Shown here one piece after another: positions 19,038-27,679 of a stretch of DNA of 33,616 nucleotides (the first letter of the stretch is position 1; every line of letters starts with the position of its first letter). This DNA is from Nitrincola sp. GTDB taxonomy: Bacteria; Pseudomonadota; Gammaproteobacteria; Pseudomonadales; Balneatricaceae. The stretch covers positions 1 through 33,616 of the forward strand of contig SLCQ01000018.1 in assembly GCA_007125745.1 (NCBI GenBank), given 5' to 3'. The notes beneath the pieces are model-generated. The model was not told where the DNA came from. It saw only the letters and a list, made by a program, of their open reading frames with translations, and ran no database searches. A program made the translations under genes and the position numbers.

Positions 19038-20120
19038 TTACTCAGCTAATGCAGCGACAACAGCATCGCCCATTTCAGACGTACTCACTCGACGCATGCC
19101 TTCAGACATAATGTCAGAAGTACGAAGGTTTTGATCCAACACTTTACTGACCGCTGATTCAATTCGATCTGCCGCTTCACCAGCATTCAATGAATAGCGC
19201 AACATCATAGCGGCTGAAAGTATCGTTGCCAATGGATTGGCGATACCTTGACCCGCAATATCCGGTGCAGAACCATGACAAGGCTCGTACATACCTTTGT
19301 TATCGACATCTAAAGACGCTGAAGGCAACATTCCGATCGAACCCGTTAACATTGCCGCCGCATCTGACAGAATATCACCAAACATATTGCCAGTAACAAC
19401 CACGTCAAACTGTTTCGGTGCACGCACTAATTGCATCGCGGCGTTATCCACATACATGTGGCTCAGCTCGACATCGGGATATTCAGCATGCAGTTCGTTC
19501 ATCACTTCACGCCACAATACCGTCACTTCCAACACATTGGCTTTATCAACAGAGCATAGCTTCTTCCCACGGGCTCTAGCCGCTTCAAAGGCGACACGTC
19601 CAATTCGGCGTATCTCATTTTCATCATATACATAAGTATTAAAGCCTTCTCGAACACCATTTTCTTTGGTGCGATAGCCTCGAGGTTGACCAAAATAGAT
19701 ACCACCGGTTAACTCGCGAACAATCAGAATATCCAAACCAGACACCACGTCTGGCTTCAAAGTCGACGCATGTGCCAGTTGCGGATAGAGAATGGCGGGT
19801 CTTAAGTTACCAAACAGACCTAACTGTGAACGTATTCCCAAAAGGCCTTTCTCAGGACGGATTTGGAAATCTGGATTGCTATCCCATTGGGGGCCTCCAA
19901 CCGCACCTAGCAAAATAGCATCCGCTTGCTTTGCTGCATTGAGAGTAGCTTCCGGTAAGGGGATGCCAGTCGCATCGATAGCGGCACCGCCAACCAAAGC
20001 TTCACTTAACTCAAGTCCTAGAGACATCTGTAAGTTAATGGTTTCTAACACCTTACGCGCTTCAGCAACAATCTCCGGACCGATACCATCACCGGGTAAC
20101 ACCAATACTTTTTTCGACAT
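19038..20120 (-). CDS. leuB: 3-isopropylmalate dehydrogenase
   Basis: NAD-dependent oxidative decarboxylation of 3-isopropylmalate in leucine synthesis. 360 aa. Visible active-site residues: Arg97, Arg107, Arg136, Tyr142, Lys193, Asp225, Asp249 and Asp253; the NAD-binding [15 protein letters not shown] segment follows. AAGG lies about 7 nt before ATG 20120. It is third in the leuC-leuD-leuB-asd order with gaps of 13, 37 and 41 nt. Confidence 0.97.
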   Translation of the reverse strand: MSKKVLVLPGDGIGPEIVAEARKVLETINLQMSLGLELSEALVGGAAIDATGIPLPEATLNAAKQADAILLGAVGGPQWDSNPDFQIRPEKGLLGIRSQLGLFGNLRPAILYPQLAHASTLKPDVVSGLDILIVRELTGGIYFGQPRGYRTKENGVREGFNTYVYDENEIRRIGRVAFEAARARGKKLCSVDKANVLEVTVLWREVMNELHAEYPDVELSHMYVDNAAMQLVRAPKQFDVVVTGNMFGDILSDAAAMLTGSIGMLPSASLDVDNKGMYEPCHGSAPDIAGQGIANPLATILSAAMMLRYSLNAGEAADRIESAVSKVLDQNLRTSDIMSEGMRRVSTSEMGDAVVAALAE

Positions 20121-20157
20121 GACACAACCTTAATGCTTTAAAATTTTAAATACTTTA

Positions 20158-20796
20158 TTAGGAAAACAGCCAAGGCGCCGTTTGACGGCGTGCCGCTTCA
20201 TAATCGCGAATGGCATCCGCTTGCTCAAGCGTTAAACCTATGTCGTCCAAGCCGTTCAGCAAACAGTGCTTGCGGAAAGCATCAATGTCAAAAACCAGTT
20301 CCGTTCCATCAGGCTGGATAACGACCTGCTTTTCTAAATCAATGGTTAACTGATAACCTTCATTCGCTTCAACCGCTTGGAATAATGCGTCCACCGTTGC
20401 TTCTTCTAAGATGATTGGCAGAAGACCATTCTTGAAACTGTTATTGAAGAAAATATCTGCATAACTGGGTGCGATAATGGCGCGAATACCAAAGTCCTCT
20501 AACGCCCAAGGAGCATGCTCACGACTGGAGCCACAACCAAAGTTTTTGCGTGCCAATAAGATACTGCAACCTTCATAGCGCGGCTTGTTCAACACGAAGT
20601 CAGGGTTCAGTGGGCGCTGACTGCAATCCTGATCAGGCTGACCTTCATCCAGGTAACGGAGCTCATCAAATAGATTCGGGCCAAACCCCGAACGCTTAAT
20701 GGATTTAAGAAACTGCTTAGGAATGATCATGTCCGTATCAACATTGGCACGATCTAGAGGCGCTACGATACCTTGATGCTGTGTAAATTTTTTCAT
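20158..20796 (-). CDS. leuD: 3-isopropylmalate dehydratase small subunit
   Basis: Swivelling-domain subunit that pairs with LeuC to convert 2-isopropylmalate to 3-isopropylmalate. 212 aa. [12 protein letters not shown] near the N-terminus and [14 protein letters not shown] are the family signatures. AGGAGA precedes ATG 20796, which lies 13 nt after the leuC stop. Confidence 0.97.
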   Translation of the reverse strand: MKKFTQHQGIVAPLDRANVDTDMIIPKQFLKSIKRSGFGPNLFDELRYLDEGQPDQDCSQRPLNPDFVLNKPRYEGCSILLARKNFGCGSSREHAPWALEDFGIRAIIAPSYADIFFNNSFKNGLLPIILEEATVDALFQAVEANEGYQLTIDLEKQVVIQPDGTELVFDIDAFRKHCLLNGLDDIGLTLEQADAIRDYEAARRQTAPWLFS

Positions 20797-20809
20797 TAAT
20801 TATCTCCTA

Positions 20810-22231
20810 TCAAGCGCTTAGAATGTCGCGAATATCAACGAAACGACCAACAACTGCGGCTGCAGCAGCCATCGCCGGGCTCACTAGGTGTGTTCTACCA
20901 CCAAAGCCCTGCCTACCCTCGAAATTACGATTGGAGGTTGAAGCGCAATGCTCACCGGCACCCAACTTATCTGGGTTCATCGCCAAACACATAGAGCAAC
21001 CTGGTTCACGCCACTCCATACCCGCATCCATAAAGATTTTATCCAAACCTTCCGCTTCGGCTTGTTGCTTGACTAAACCAGAACCAGGAACAACCAAGGC
21101 TTGTTTCAAGCTAGAAGCGACTTTTTTACCTTTGACAACAGCGGCCGCTTCACGAAGATCTTCAATGCGAGAGTTAGTACATGAGCCGATAAAAACGCGA
21201 TCCAATTGAATATCTGTCAGCTTTTGATTTGGCTTTAATCCCATATAATGCAAGGCACGCTCTGTACCTTCACGCTTAACCGGATCACTCATTTGAGCAG
21301 GATCGGGCACGCAAGCCGTGACCGGCGCAACCATCTCTGGTGATGTACCCCAAGTCACTTGAGGCAAAATATCTTCCGCATTAATCTCTACCACATGATC
21401 AAACTCAGCATCATCATCTGAAACAAGGTTTTTCCAAGCTTCGACGGCTTGTTCCCACTGAGGTCCTTTGGGTGCAAAGGGGCGGTCTTTAACGTATGCA
21501 ATTGTTTTATCATCCACACCGACCAAGCCCACACGTGCGCCCGCTTCAATCGCCATATTGCAAATGGTCATGCGACCTTCCATTGAGATGGACCCTATCG
21601 CGTCACCACCAAACTCAATTGCATAGCCTGTTCCACCTGCGGTACCAATCACTCCGATAATGTGGAGGACGACATCTTTCGCTGTCACACCAACACCTAA
21701 CTGACCCGACACACGAACCAGCATATTTTCCATTTTCTTGGCAATTAAACACTGTGTTGCCAAAACATGCTCAACCTCAGACGTACCGATACCATGTGCC
21801 AGGGCGGCAAATGCACCATGTGTCGCTGTATGAGAATCCCCACATACCACCGTCATACCCGGTAGCGTTGCACCCTGCTCAGGCCCTACAACATGTACAA
21901 TACCCTGACGAGCATCGTTCATTTTGAATTCTGTAATGCCAAAACTATCGCAGTTTTCATCAAGTGTTTTGACCTGAATACGAGAAATAGGATCGACAAT
22001 GGAATCTACGCCTCCTGAACGATCCGTGGTTTGAACATTATGATCAGGAGTGGCCAAGTTTGTATCGATTCTCCAAGGCTTTCGTCCTGCCAGCCGCAAC
22101 CCTTCAAACGCTTGTGGCGAAGTCACTTCGTGTAGTAAATGACGGTCAATATACAGCAACGCACTACCATCACTATTTTGTTTGACCAAGTGATCATCCC
22201 AGAGTTTATCGTATAGGGTTTTACCAGACAT
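20810..22231 (-). CDS. leuC: 3-isopropylmalate dehydratase large subunit
   Basis: Iron-sulfur subunit of isopropylmalate isomerase in leucine synthesis. 473 aa. The [4Fe-4S] ligands are Cys351 (IGSCTNSR) and Cys412/Cys415 (GCSMC); [13 protein letters not shown] is the aconitase-family signature. GGAGA precedes ATG 22231. It heads the leucine operon; a convincing promoter lies about 35 nt upstream and the leader is only about 30 nt, too short for a leucine attenuator peptide. Confidence 0.98.
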   Translation of the reverse strand: MSGKTLYDKLWDDHLVKQNSDGSALLYIDRHLLHEVTSPQAFEGLRLAGRKPWRIDTNLATPDHNVQTTDRSGGVDSIVDPISRIQVKTLDENCDSFGITEFKMNDARQGIVHVVGPEQGATLPGMTVVCGDSHTATHGAFAALAHGIGTSEVEHVLATQCLIAKKMENMLVRVSGQLGVGVTAKDVVLHIIGVIGTAGGTGYAIEFGGDAIGSISMEGRMTICNMAIEAGARVGLVGVDDKTIAYVKDRPFAPKGPQWEQAVEAWKNLVSDDDAEFDHVVEINAEDILPQVTWGTSPEMVAPVTACVPDPAQMSDPVKREGTERALHYMGLKPNQKLTDIQLDRVFIGSCTNSRIEDLREAAAVVKGKKVASSLKQALVVPGSGLVKQQAEAEGLDKIFMDAGMEWREPGCSMCLAMNPDKLGAGEHCASTSNRNFEGRQGFGGRTHLVSPAMAAAAAVVGRFVDIRDILSA

Positions 22232-22267
22232 TGCGGTTTCTCCAATAGGTTATCGCTTGTTGAGCAC

Positions 22268-22296
22268 AGTGTAAAAGAGTGGCAATAAATACTCAA
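22268..22296 (-). promoter_or_regulatory. Promoter of the leuCDB-asd operon
   Basis: Minus strand: TTGAGT (22296-22291), 17-bp spacer, TACACT (22273-22268), each 4/6 to sigma-70 consensus. The predicted start near 22261 leaves about a 30-nt leader. Its weak boxes fit an activator-dependent promoter. Confidence 0.55.
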
Positions 22297-22318
22297 ATTC
22301 ATATTTTTTATTCATTCC

Positions 22319-22333
22319 ATTCCATTTTGGAAT
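22319..22333. promoter_or_regulatory. LysR-type operator between leuC and the LysR gene
   Basis: Perfect inverted repeat ATTCCA-TTT-TGGAAT containing the LysR-family T-N11-A core (T22320 to A22332). Its centre is about 65 bp upstream of the predicted leuC start, the classical activator recognition position, and about 40 bp before the lysR start codon, where it could mediate autorepression. Confidence 0.6.
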
Positions 22334-22368
22334 AGATTAGTCTTACTGTTTTTTAACCAGAGACTCTA

Positions 22369-23256
22369 ATGGATACGCAAAGTTTAAAAGCCTTTGTTGC
22401 GGTTGCTGAATCAGGTTCCTTTTCTGACGCTGCTCTACGTTTATTTGTAACTCAATCAGCCGTCAGCAAACGCATCTCGATGCTTGAACAACAACTCAAC
22501 TGCCGTTTATTTGATCGTATCGGTCGCCAAATCCTGCTGACAGAAGCGGGTGAGCGGTTGCTACCCAAGGCTAAAGAGATACAGTTAGCAATAAAAGATG
22601 CGCAAACGCTCGTTAACAACTTAGATCAAGAGGTATCTGGACGACTTTCATTTGCGGCCAGCCACCATATCAGCTTGCACCGTCTGCCACCGATTCTGAA
22701 AAAATTTGCACAAGCCTTTCAAGAGGTCTCCTTAGACTTGCGCTTTGATGAGTCGGAACTAGCCTATGACAGCGTATTAAAGGGTGAAATTGAACTAGCA
22801 CTGATCACTCTTGCCCCTGAAGCAGACCCACGTATCTGTAGCGAACAAATTTGGGATGACCGACTTTTCTACACAGTATCTGCACATCACCCCTTGGCAC
22901 AATCCGCACAGCTGACACTGGCGGAACTCAATGCTTATCCCGCCATTCTTCCCCGACCTGAAACCTTTACTCATCAACTGGTTCGCCAGCAGATGTCTGC
23001 ATGGAACATGGAGCCTAACCTCGGCATGAGTACAAATTACCTAGATACTATTCGTATGATGGTATCCATAGGCCTGGGTTGGAGTTTATTGCCGGAAATA
23101 TTAATTGACGATCAACTCATCCGACTAAATCTAGAGGCCGCCCCTGTTCATCGGCCTTTGGGCTACATTTATCATCGAGATAGAACACTGTCCAATGCGG
23201 CACAACAGATGGTAAAGCTTCTTCAACACAACAGAGACTTTGCGATTTCCCTATAA
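22369..23256 (+). CDS. LysR-family transcriptional regulator divergent from leuC
   Basis: 295 aa. The N-terminal winged helix-turn-helix (about 1-60) reads MDTQSLKAFVAVAESGSFSDAALRL-type LysR sequence with TQSAVSKRISMLEQQL as the recognition region. The effector domain spans about 90-295, with the usual MVSIGLGWSLLPE segment near 230. It is transcribed away from leuC across a 137-nt region holding a T-N11-A palindrome, so regulation of leuCDB is likely by inference. A LysR gene next to leuC also occurs in Pseudomonas. The effector is unknown. The phaE gene follows after 38 nt and could be read through. Confidence 0.93.
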   Translation: MDTQSLKAFVAVAESGSFSDAALRLFVTQSAVSKRISMLEQQLNCRLFDRIGRQILLTEAGERLLPKAKEIQLAIKDAQTLVNNLDQEVSGRLSFAASHHISLHRLPPILKKFAQAFQEVSLDLRFDESELAYDSVLKGEIELALITLAPEADPRICSEQIWDDRLFYTVSAHHPLAQSAQLTLAELNAYPAILPRPETFTHQLVRQQMSAWNMEPNLGMSTNYLDTIRMMVSIGLGWSLLPEILIDDQLIRLNLEAAPVHRPLGYIYHRDRTLSNAAQQMVKLLQHNRDFAISL

Positions 23257-23294
23257 AACCAAGTAGACTTATACAGGGCAGTCAAAGGATACTA

Positions 23295-24227
23295 TTGGCC
23301 GCAATCGAGATGGAGCAAATGGTGACTGAAGATCTAAATGCAACGATACGGCGCTGGCTAAGTCTATTTAGCGAACACAGCACCTCGGCTGAGTTGCCAG
23401 ACTGGTCAGACTTAATGCTCAACCTCCAACAGCAAGGATGGAAAGAGCTACCTGATCACCATGCAGAGCTTTTAGCTGTTATGACGCAGGAATCGATTGA
23501 ATTCACGCGTTTTGCGGGTCAACTTATAGAGAAACAAGAGCAATTAGAAGTGCTTAGTTTTTATCAAGACTTTCAAAAGCACATTAATCGCCTATCTGAT
23601 GATATGATCCTTAAGCGCTGGTTACTCCCGGAGCAACTGGGCGGATTGCTCAAGACACGTTTCTGGGACTCGTCAACAGGGATAGAACTGCCCTGGTTAA
23701 AGATTCTTGATGCATTTACCAGTGCAATGCCCAACAACACTCCTTTTTTCCAACAGTCCAGTGCACGAGAAATAACGCAACTATTAACCCTTCATCAACA
23801 AGCACTCCAAGAGTATGCGCAACACTACTCTTCGATCAACACTCAGGCCATTCAGCACCTATCGACCGCCATAGAAGAAAGTGAACAACAAATTGCCAGC
23901 TTGAGAGAGTTGCACCGCTTATGGGTCGATGCTTATGAACTGTGTTACGCTGAACGCATTGCCACTCAAGAGTACCAGTTGTCTCATGGGCGTATCACCA
24001 ACACCTTTATGCAACTCAAATTATGGTTCCAAGAGCACCGTAATCGCTATTTATCACAACTAGGTATCGCTTCTGAAGCTTCACTTAACCTGGCCTTCGA
24101 AAAGATCCACTCTCTAACGAAACAAGTGCGTCATTTAGAAAAACAGCATCAAGAAACACTGAAGTTGTCCAATGAATTCGAAAGAATTAAGCAACAATTA
24201 GCCGAATCTAAAGAGCTAAAACCATGA
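23295..24227 (+). CDS. phaE: Class III polyhydroxyalkanoate synthase subunit PhaE
   Basis: Non-catalytic partner of PhaC in class III PHA synthases, which polymerise (R)-3-hydroxyacyl-CoA into storage granules. 310 aa, mostly helical. The conserved region is about 195-260, including LHRLWVDAYELCYAERIA and QEYQLSHGRITNTFMQLK; a coiled coil (about 265-305) ends the protein. The start is uncertain: TTG 23295 has AAGGA 5 nt upstream, while ATG codons at 23310 and 23319 have poorer spacing. The stop overlaps the phaC start in an ATGA. The N-terminal two thirds are divergent, so the assignment rests on the conserved region and the phaC partner. Confidence 0.88.
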   Translation: MAAIEMEQMVTEDLNATIRRWLSLFSEHSTSAELPDWSDLMLNLQQQGWKELPDHHAELLAVMTQESIEFTRFAGQLIEKQEQLEVLSFYQDFQKHINRLSDDMILKRWLLPEQLGGLLKTRFWDSSTGIELPWLKILDAFTSAMPNNTPFFQQSSAREITQLLTLHQQALQEYAQHYSSINTQAIQHLSTAIEESEQQIASLRELHRLWVDAYELCYAERIATQEYQLSHGRITNTFMQLKLWFQEHRNRYLSQLGIASEASLNLAFEKIHSLTKQVRHLEKQHQETLKLSNEFERIKQQLAESKELKP

Positions 24228-25315
24228 GCAAGCTTCGTCTTGATGCACAGATATTAAAACAAGAAGTTCAGGATTTTAACGCACAATTAGTCGCCAGTTA
24301 TCAGGTATTAAAAGAGATACCTCCGGTTAATATTGGTCAAACACCCGCAGAAACGCTTCTCACGCTGGATAAGGTATCCTTGCGTTACTACGCTCCCGAG
24401 CACCCCTCTTTGGTGACAGCCCCATTATTGATCTGCTATGCGTTGGTTAATCGGCCCTATATGATCGATTTAACACCGCAAAGATCGCTGCTTAAAACAC
24501 TCTTAAGCAAAGGGGTTCCTGTTTACCTGATTGATTGGGGTTACCCAGATGCGTCGGATCAGCACCTTGACTTAGATGATTATATTAATTACTACCTTGA
24601 CCGCTGTGTCGATGCCGCTTGTCAGCACAGCCAACGTGAGAAGATCAATTTAATGGGTATCTGCCAAGGGGGAACCTTTAGCCTATGTTACAGCGCATTG
24701 CACCCAGAGAAAGTTGAACGTTTAATCACCCTGGTCACCCCAGTGGACTTCCATACTCCCGACTTTGTTCTCAGCCAGTTAGCCAAGCATATTGATGTTG
24801 ATTTAGCCGTCAAAACCTATGGCAATATTCCTGGCACCATACTAAACGAAACCTACCAATCATTAATGCCAATGAGATTAGGGTTGCAAAAGAATTTTGA
24901 CCTGCCCTTTTCACTGGCAGACAAACAGCAGGCGGTCACTTTTCTAAGCATGGAAAAATGGATCCAAGACAGTCCCGATCAAGCAGGAAAGGCCTTTAGT
25001 GAGTTTATAAAAGATTTCTTTCAACAAAATAAACTCATTCATGACCAGCTTAGCATTGCTGGCAAGGCCGTACGTTTAGCAAAGATTACACAACCTTTAC
25101 TGAATATCTATGCATCGCTCGACCACCTTGTTCCACCCTCAAGCTCTCAGGCACTTCAAGGTAAAACCAATAGCCAACTCTATCGAGAGAAGTCGATCCA
25201 TTCAGGTCACATAGGGATATTTGTCAGCTCAAAACCAGGCAATCAACTTGCCGATGCAATAGAAAACTGGCTACAACCTCTGGACAAAATCAACGCCAAT
25301 CAGAAGCCTGATTGA
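24224..25315 (+). CDS. phaC: Class III polyhydroxyalkanoate synthase catalytic subunit PhaC
   Basis: Catalytic subunit, alpha/beta-hydrolase fold, 363 aa, the class III size (class I and II enzymes are about 560-600 aa). The lipase-like box GICQGG holds the nucleophile Cys147; Asp300 (YASLDHLVPP) and His329 (HSGHIGIF) complete the triad, each two residues below the Allochromatium vinosum numbers I recall (149, 302, 331). VYLIDWGYPD is a further PhaC signature. Translationally coupled to phaE by a 4-nt overlap. No phaA or phaB (ketothiolase, reductase) is in the window, so monomers must come from genes elsewhere. It converges with phaR. Confidence 0.95.
   Translation: MSKLRLDAQILKQEVQDFNAQLVASYQVLKEIPPVNIGQTPAETLLTLDKVSLRYYAPEHPSLVTAPLLICYALVNRPYMIDLTPQRSLLKTLLSKGVPVYLIDWGYPDASDQHLDLDDYINYYLDRCVDAACQHSQREKINLMGICQGGTFSLCYSALHPEKVERLITLVTPVDFHTPDFVLSQLAKHIDVDLAVKTYGNIPGTILNETYQSLMPMRLGLQKNFDLPFSLADKQQAVTFLSMEKWIQDSPDQAGKAFSEFIKDFFQQNKLIHDQLSIAGKAVRLAKITQPLLNIYASLDHLVPPSSSQALQGKTNSQLYREKSIHSGHIGIFVSSKPGNQLADAIENWLQPLDKINANQKPD
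25297..25314. terminator. Weak hairpin at the phaC/phaR convergence
   Basis: CAATCAG and CTGATTG, a perfect 7-bp stem with the loop AAGC, overlapping the phaC stop. No T-run follows on the plus strand, and only a loosely T-rich stretch on the minus strand. It might act on both convergent transcripts; weak evidence. Confidence 0.35.
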
Positions 25316-25338
25316 CGCTCCACATCCACGAACTGAGG

Positions 25339-25920
25339 TTATTTTTTAGATTGCGGTGTTGAGCGTCGGCGAGTGGTCTTTGACTCTGCCTCTTTTGCTT
25401 TAACATCAGACTCTTCAGCCACAGTTTGTTGTGGTGAAACATCAGGCACTTGACCCTCTTGCGCTTCACCCTTCACCGGACTAAACATTTTCCACATGGC
25501 TATGTTTTGATCAGCGATACGATTCATCATGGTTAAAGGATTTGCTGCCCCCATCATGTTTTGCATCTGGTCACGAATCAGGTCTTGATGCTCAAGAAAC
25601 GCGGCAATACTTTGTTCCAAATACTGGCTCATCATGCCTTGCATACTATCTCCGTAAAAACGGATCAACTGCTGAAGTACCTGGTTTGTTAGCAGGGTTC
25701 CATGCCCTTCAGCCTCTTGTTCACTGATAATTTGCATCAGTATATTACGTGTCAGATCTTGACCTGACTTAGAGTCCAGTACTTGGAAGGGCTCCGAACT
25801 CAGCACCAGTTCTTTCACATCTTCCAAGGTCACATAACAGCTTCTCGAGGTATCATACAAACGCCTATTGGTATACTTTCTCAGGATACGCATATTGCTC
25901 CCCTTTTGCTTGGTAGTCAT
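25339..25920 (-). CDS. phaR: Polyhydroxyalkanoate synthesis repressor PhaR
   Basis: DNA-binding repressor that senses PHA granules and controls phasin and PHA genes. 193 aa from ATG 25920. The N-terminal domain is MTTKQKGSN-MRILRKYTNRRLYDTSRSCYVTLEDV-type, closely like Cupriavidus PhaR; the PHB accumulation region follows (about 60-130, with YLEQSIAAFLEHQ), then a low-complexity Glu/Lys tail ending RRRSTPQSKK. Start choice: ATG 25920 has GAGGAA 10 nt upstream and matches the family N-terminus; ATG 25893 has a stronger GGGGAG and is a real alternative; ATG 25944 overlaps the upstream gene and is less likely. It lies 7 nt after the DUF6489-type gene, so the two form an operon. Confidence 0.93.
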   Translation of the reverse strand: MTTKQKGSNMRILRKYTNRRLYDTSRSCYVTLEDVKELVLSSEPFQVLDSKSGQDLTRNILMQIISEQEAEGHGTLLTNQVLQQLIRFYGDSMQGMMSQYLEQSIAAFLEHQDLIRDQMQNMMGAANPLTMMNRIADQNIAMWKMFSPVKGEAQEGQVPDVSPQQTVAEESDVKAKEAESKTTRRRSTPQSKK

Positions 25921-25927
25921 CTGTACT

Positions 25928-26191
25928 TTATTCCTCAGTGGCATCTTTCTTACTTGGACGAGTATATTGATTCATCAAACTAAACATTAACTTTTGAAAT
26001 CCTTCCACTGTACCAAGATCTGACGTCATGAAAGGCTTTAACAGTGTCATGGGGTCATAACCTTCTACACCTTGATGCATTCGCTCGCGTATGGTGTCAA
26101 TCATCTCATCATGCAAAGAGGATACATCAGGCAACCCTAAACTCTCACGGAGTTCCTCAGGTGTCATTTCAATATCAATCGTAAACTTCAT
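25928..26191 (-). CDS. DUF6489-type small protein cotranscribed with phaR
   Basis: 87-aa soluble acidic protein. It starts MKFTIDIEMTPEELRESLGLPDV, then a helical region (DEMIDTIRERM), a Pro-containing turn (YDPMTLLKPF), and a C-terminal helix (VEGFQKLMFSLMNQY). The pattern of short beta strand, TPEE, GLPDV and a terminal FQK-hydrophobic helix is what I recall as DUF6489. Function unknown; phasin-like granule association is possible because of the phaR neighbour and the amphipathic C-terminal helix, but this is speculation. AGGGG lies about 6 nt before ATG 26191. Confidence 0.65.
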   Translation of the reverse strand: MKFTIDIEMTPEELRESLGLPDVSSLHDEMIDTIRERMHQGVEGYDPMTLLKPFMTSDLGTVEGFQKLMFSLMNQYTRPSKKDATEE

Positions 26192-26219
26192 TGTTTTCCC
26201 CTTAGGATGGCAAGACGCC

Positions 26220-26242
26220 TGTATTCATACAAGAATATAACA
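26220..26242 (-). promoter_or_regulatory. Extended -10 promoter of the DUF6489-phaR operon with a palindrome at the start site
   Basis: Minus strand: TGTTATATT contains an extended -10 (TG-n-TATATT; TATATT at 26239-26234). No good -35 is visible. The inverted repeat TGTAT-TC-ATACA (26220-26231) covers the predicted start near 26227, a position suited to repression. Confidence 0.4.
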
Positions 26243-26253
26243 CTTTACTAACG

Positions 26254-27405
26254 TTAATCCAGTTGCTTATAGTTTTCAGGGTGGATCCATATCGCTGCGA
26301 TAATCCAGGCGAAAGCACTGATCAAGGTTGCGGCAAAAAACGTACCTGAACCTCCCCAGCTTATCCAAAACAGGCCTGACAATAAGGCACCTGCAGCACC
26401 ACCTGCTCCAAATCCTGCACTGGCAAACAATGCCTGCCCCCTTCCTTGCGTGTGTTCATTAAAGTAATGATAGACCAGCGCAATGCCAACAGCATGCAAA
26501 CTTCCAAAACTGGCTGCATGCAATACTTGTGCGACAATCAAACTGGGTAAGGAGTTTGCATACATTGAAATAATCAGCCAGCGCAAGCCACATAGTACAA
26601 TACTCACCAACAGTAACCTTCTTAAACTATGGCGTTTAAATAGCACCGGCATCAGAATAAACAGGAGCACCTCTGCAACGACTCCCACCGCCCAAAGCTG
26701 GCCTATTTGTGATCGACTATAACCTAACTCATTCAATAGGACACTAAAGAAGGTGTAATAGGGCCCGTGACTAAACTGGATTAGAAAAAACACCAAAAAA
26801 AACACCAACACTTGAGGTGTTTTCAAAACACTCCATATAGATATGTTTGATGGCGGTGTTACTTTCTCTTGAAGTGGAGCCGATACGACCAGAGTATTAA
26901 GCCAGATCATCACCATCAGCACTAAAGCCACCACCGGTAACCAGCCAATATCCACCCGATCAAGCAACAGGCCGGTCAACATGACTGCTAAGATAAAGCC
27001 CACCGATCCCCACAAGCGAATACGACTATATTTCTCTTTCTGCTGGCCTAAGTGCTGCAGTGTAATCACCTCAAACTGTGGCAAGACTGCATTCCAAAAA
27101 AAGCTAAACAAAAGCATGACAATACCAAAACCAAGCGCGGAGGTTTGCCAAAATATCGCAATAAAAATAACCCAAGTGAGACAGGCTCCATAACGAACAA
27201 TTCGCACACGATGCCCTGTATGATCGGCCAACCAGCCCCATACATTTGGCGCCACAACTCTGGATAGTTGCATTAATGCCATTAGCACACCAATCATCTG
27301 AGCGGATAAATCAAATGACTGAAGGTATAGACTCCAATAGGGAATCAAAGAACCTAATAGCGCAAAATAGAAAAAGTAAAAGCCAGAAAGCTTGATATAA
27401 GGCAA
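26254..27405 (-). CDS. MFS permease, MFS_1-like / HcaT-type family
   Basis: Twelve-helix major facilitator protein of about 383 aa in the inner membrane. The N-terminus KLSGFYFFYFALLGSLIPYWSLYL and the loop-2 motif GWLADHTGHR match the phenylpropionate-transporter-like (HcaT/LacY-like) group; a second motif near RLWGSVGFI is typical. The substrate cannot be told: HcaT-type proteins of this kind occur widely in Oceanospirillales without defined roles. No in-frame ATG exists at the N-terminus. TTG 27405 gives MPYIKLSGF, like relatives I recall, while TTG 27417 adds four residues. Neither has a good Shine-Dalgarno, so expression may be low. Divergent from the TRAP operon. Confidence 0.85.
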   Translation of the reverse strand: MPYIKLSGFYFFYFALLGSLIPYWSLYLQSFDLSAQMIGVLMALMQLSRVVAPNVWGWLADHTGHRVRIVRYGACLTWVIFIAIFWQTSALGFGIVMLLFSFFWNAVLPQFEVITLQHLGQQKEKYSRIRLWGSVGFILAVMLTGLLLDRVDIGWLPVVALVLMVMIWLNTLVVSAPLQEKVTPPSNISIWSVLKTPQVLVFFLVFFLIQFSHGPYYTFFSVLLNELGYSRSQIGQLWAVGVVAEVLLFILMPVLFKRHSLRRLLLVSIVLCGLRWLIISMYANSLPSLIVAQVLHAASFGSLHAVGIALVYHYFNEHTQGRGQALFASAGFGAGGAAGALLSGLFWISWGGSGTFFAATLISAFAWIIAAIWIHPENYKQLD

Positions 27406-27495
27406 ACCGTTACCCAACTGTTAATCTAAAAAACTCAAGAAGAGACAAGTCTATATTTAAAAAAAAATAATGAGATAAATTCTTTAAATAACAAC

Positions 27496-27504
27496 AGTAT
27501 AGCA
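27496..27504 (-). promoter_or_regulatory. Extended -10 promoter for the MFS permease gene
   Basis: Minus strand TGC-TATACT (TATACT at 27501-27496, TG at 27504-27503), an extended -10 with 5/6 core match; no good -35. The predicted leader is about 85 nt. Confidence 0.45.
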
Positions 27505-27525
27505 CACAAACAACACAGCATTTTC

Positions 27526-27563
27526 CTTGCAGTCTATAAAATTTATCTACAATTAACTTGCAG
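27526..27563 (+). promoter_or_regulatory. Putative TRAP operon promoter and CTTGCAG direct repeats
   Basis: TTGCAG (27527-27532) and TACAAT (27548-27553) form -35/-10-like boxes with a short 15-bp spacer, as in some osmoregulated or activator-dependent promoters. CTTGCAG occurs at 27526-27532 and again at 27557-27563, 31 bp apart, about three helical turns. Experimental mapping is absent. Confidence 0.3.
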
Positions 27564-27589
27564 AATTTGAAGCATTTTGCCACGCTGAG

Positions 27590-27660
27590 TTAGGTGTCCA
27601 TCAATGTGTAGAGAAGACTTTACACCTAAAGATGTCATGGAGCGACTTTTAATCGCTCCA
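27590..27660 (+). promoter_or_regulatory. Structured 5' leader of the TRAP operon (candidate RNA regulator)
   Basis: Three stems can be drawn. A: GTGTAGAG (27606-27613) with CTTTACAC (27618-27625), 8 bp including one G-U, loop AAGA. B: TTAGGTGT (27590-27597) with ACACCTAA (27622-27629), perfect 8 bp, which shares 27622-27625 with A, so A and B exclude each other. C: TGGAGCGA (27638-27645) with TCGCTCCA (27653-27660), perfect 8 bp, 7-nt loop. The GCTCC of the 3' arm of C is also complementary to GGAGC (27676-27680) of the Shine-Dalgarno region. Confidence 0.5.
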
Positions 27661-27673
27661 CTTTCAACCCAGC

Positions 27674-27679
27674 GAGGAG
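27674..27679 (+). promoter_or_regulatory. Strong Shine-Dalgarno of the TRAP binding-protein gene
   Basis: GAGGAG, 6 nt before ATG 27686. The overlapping GGAGC (27676-27680) repeats the first bases of the 5' arm of leader stem C and could pair with its 3' arm. Confidence 0.7.

Noticed and set aside
27516-27531. Possible sigma-54 promoter upstream of the TRAP operon (TTGC element)
   Set aside because: The essential GG at -24 is absent (CAGCAT at that position), so the match does not hold, although some dct systems use sigma-54.
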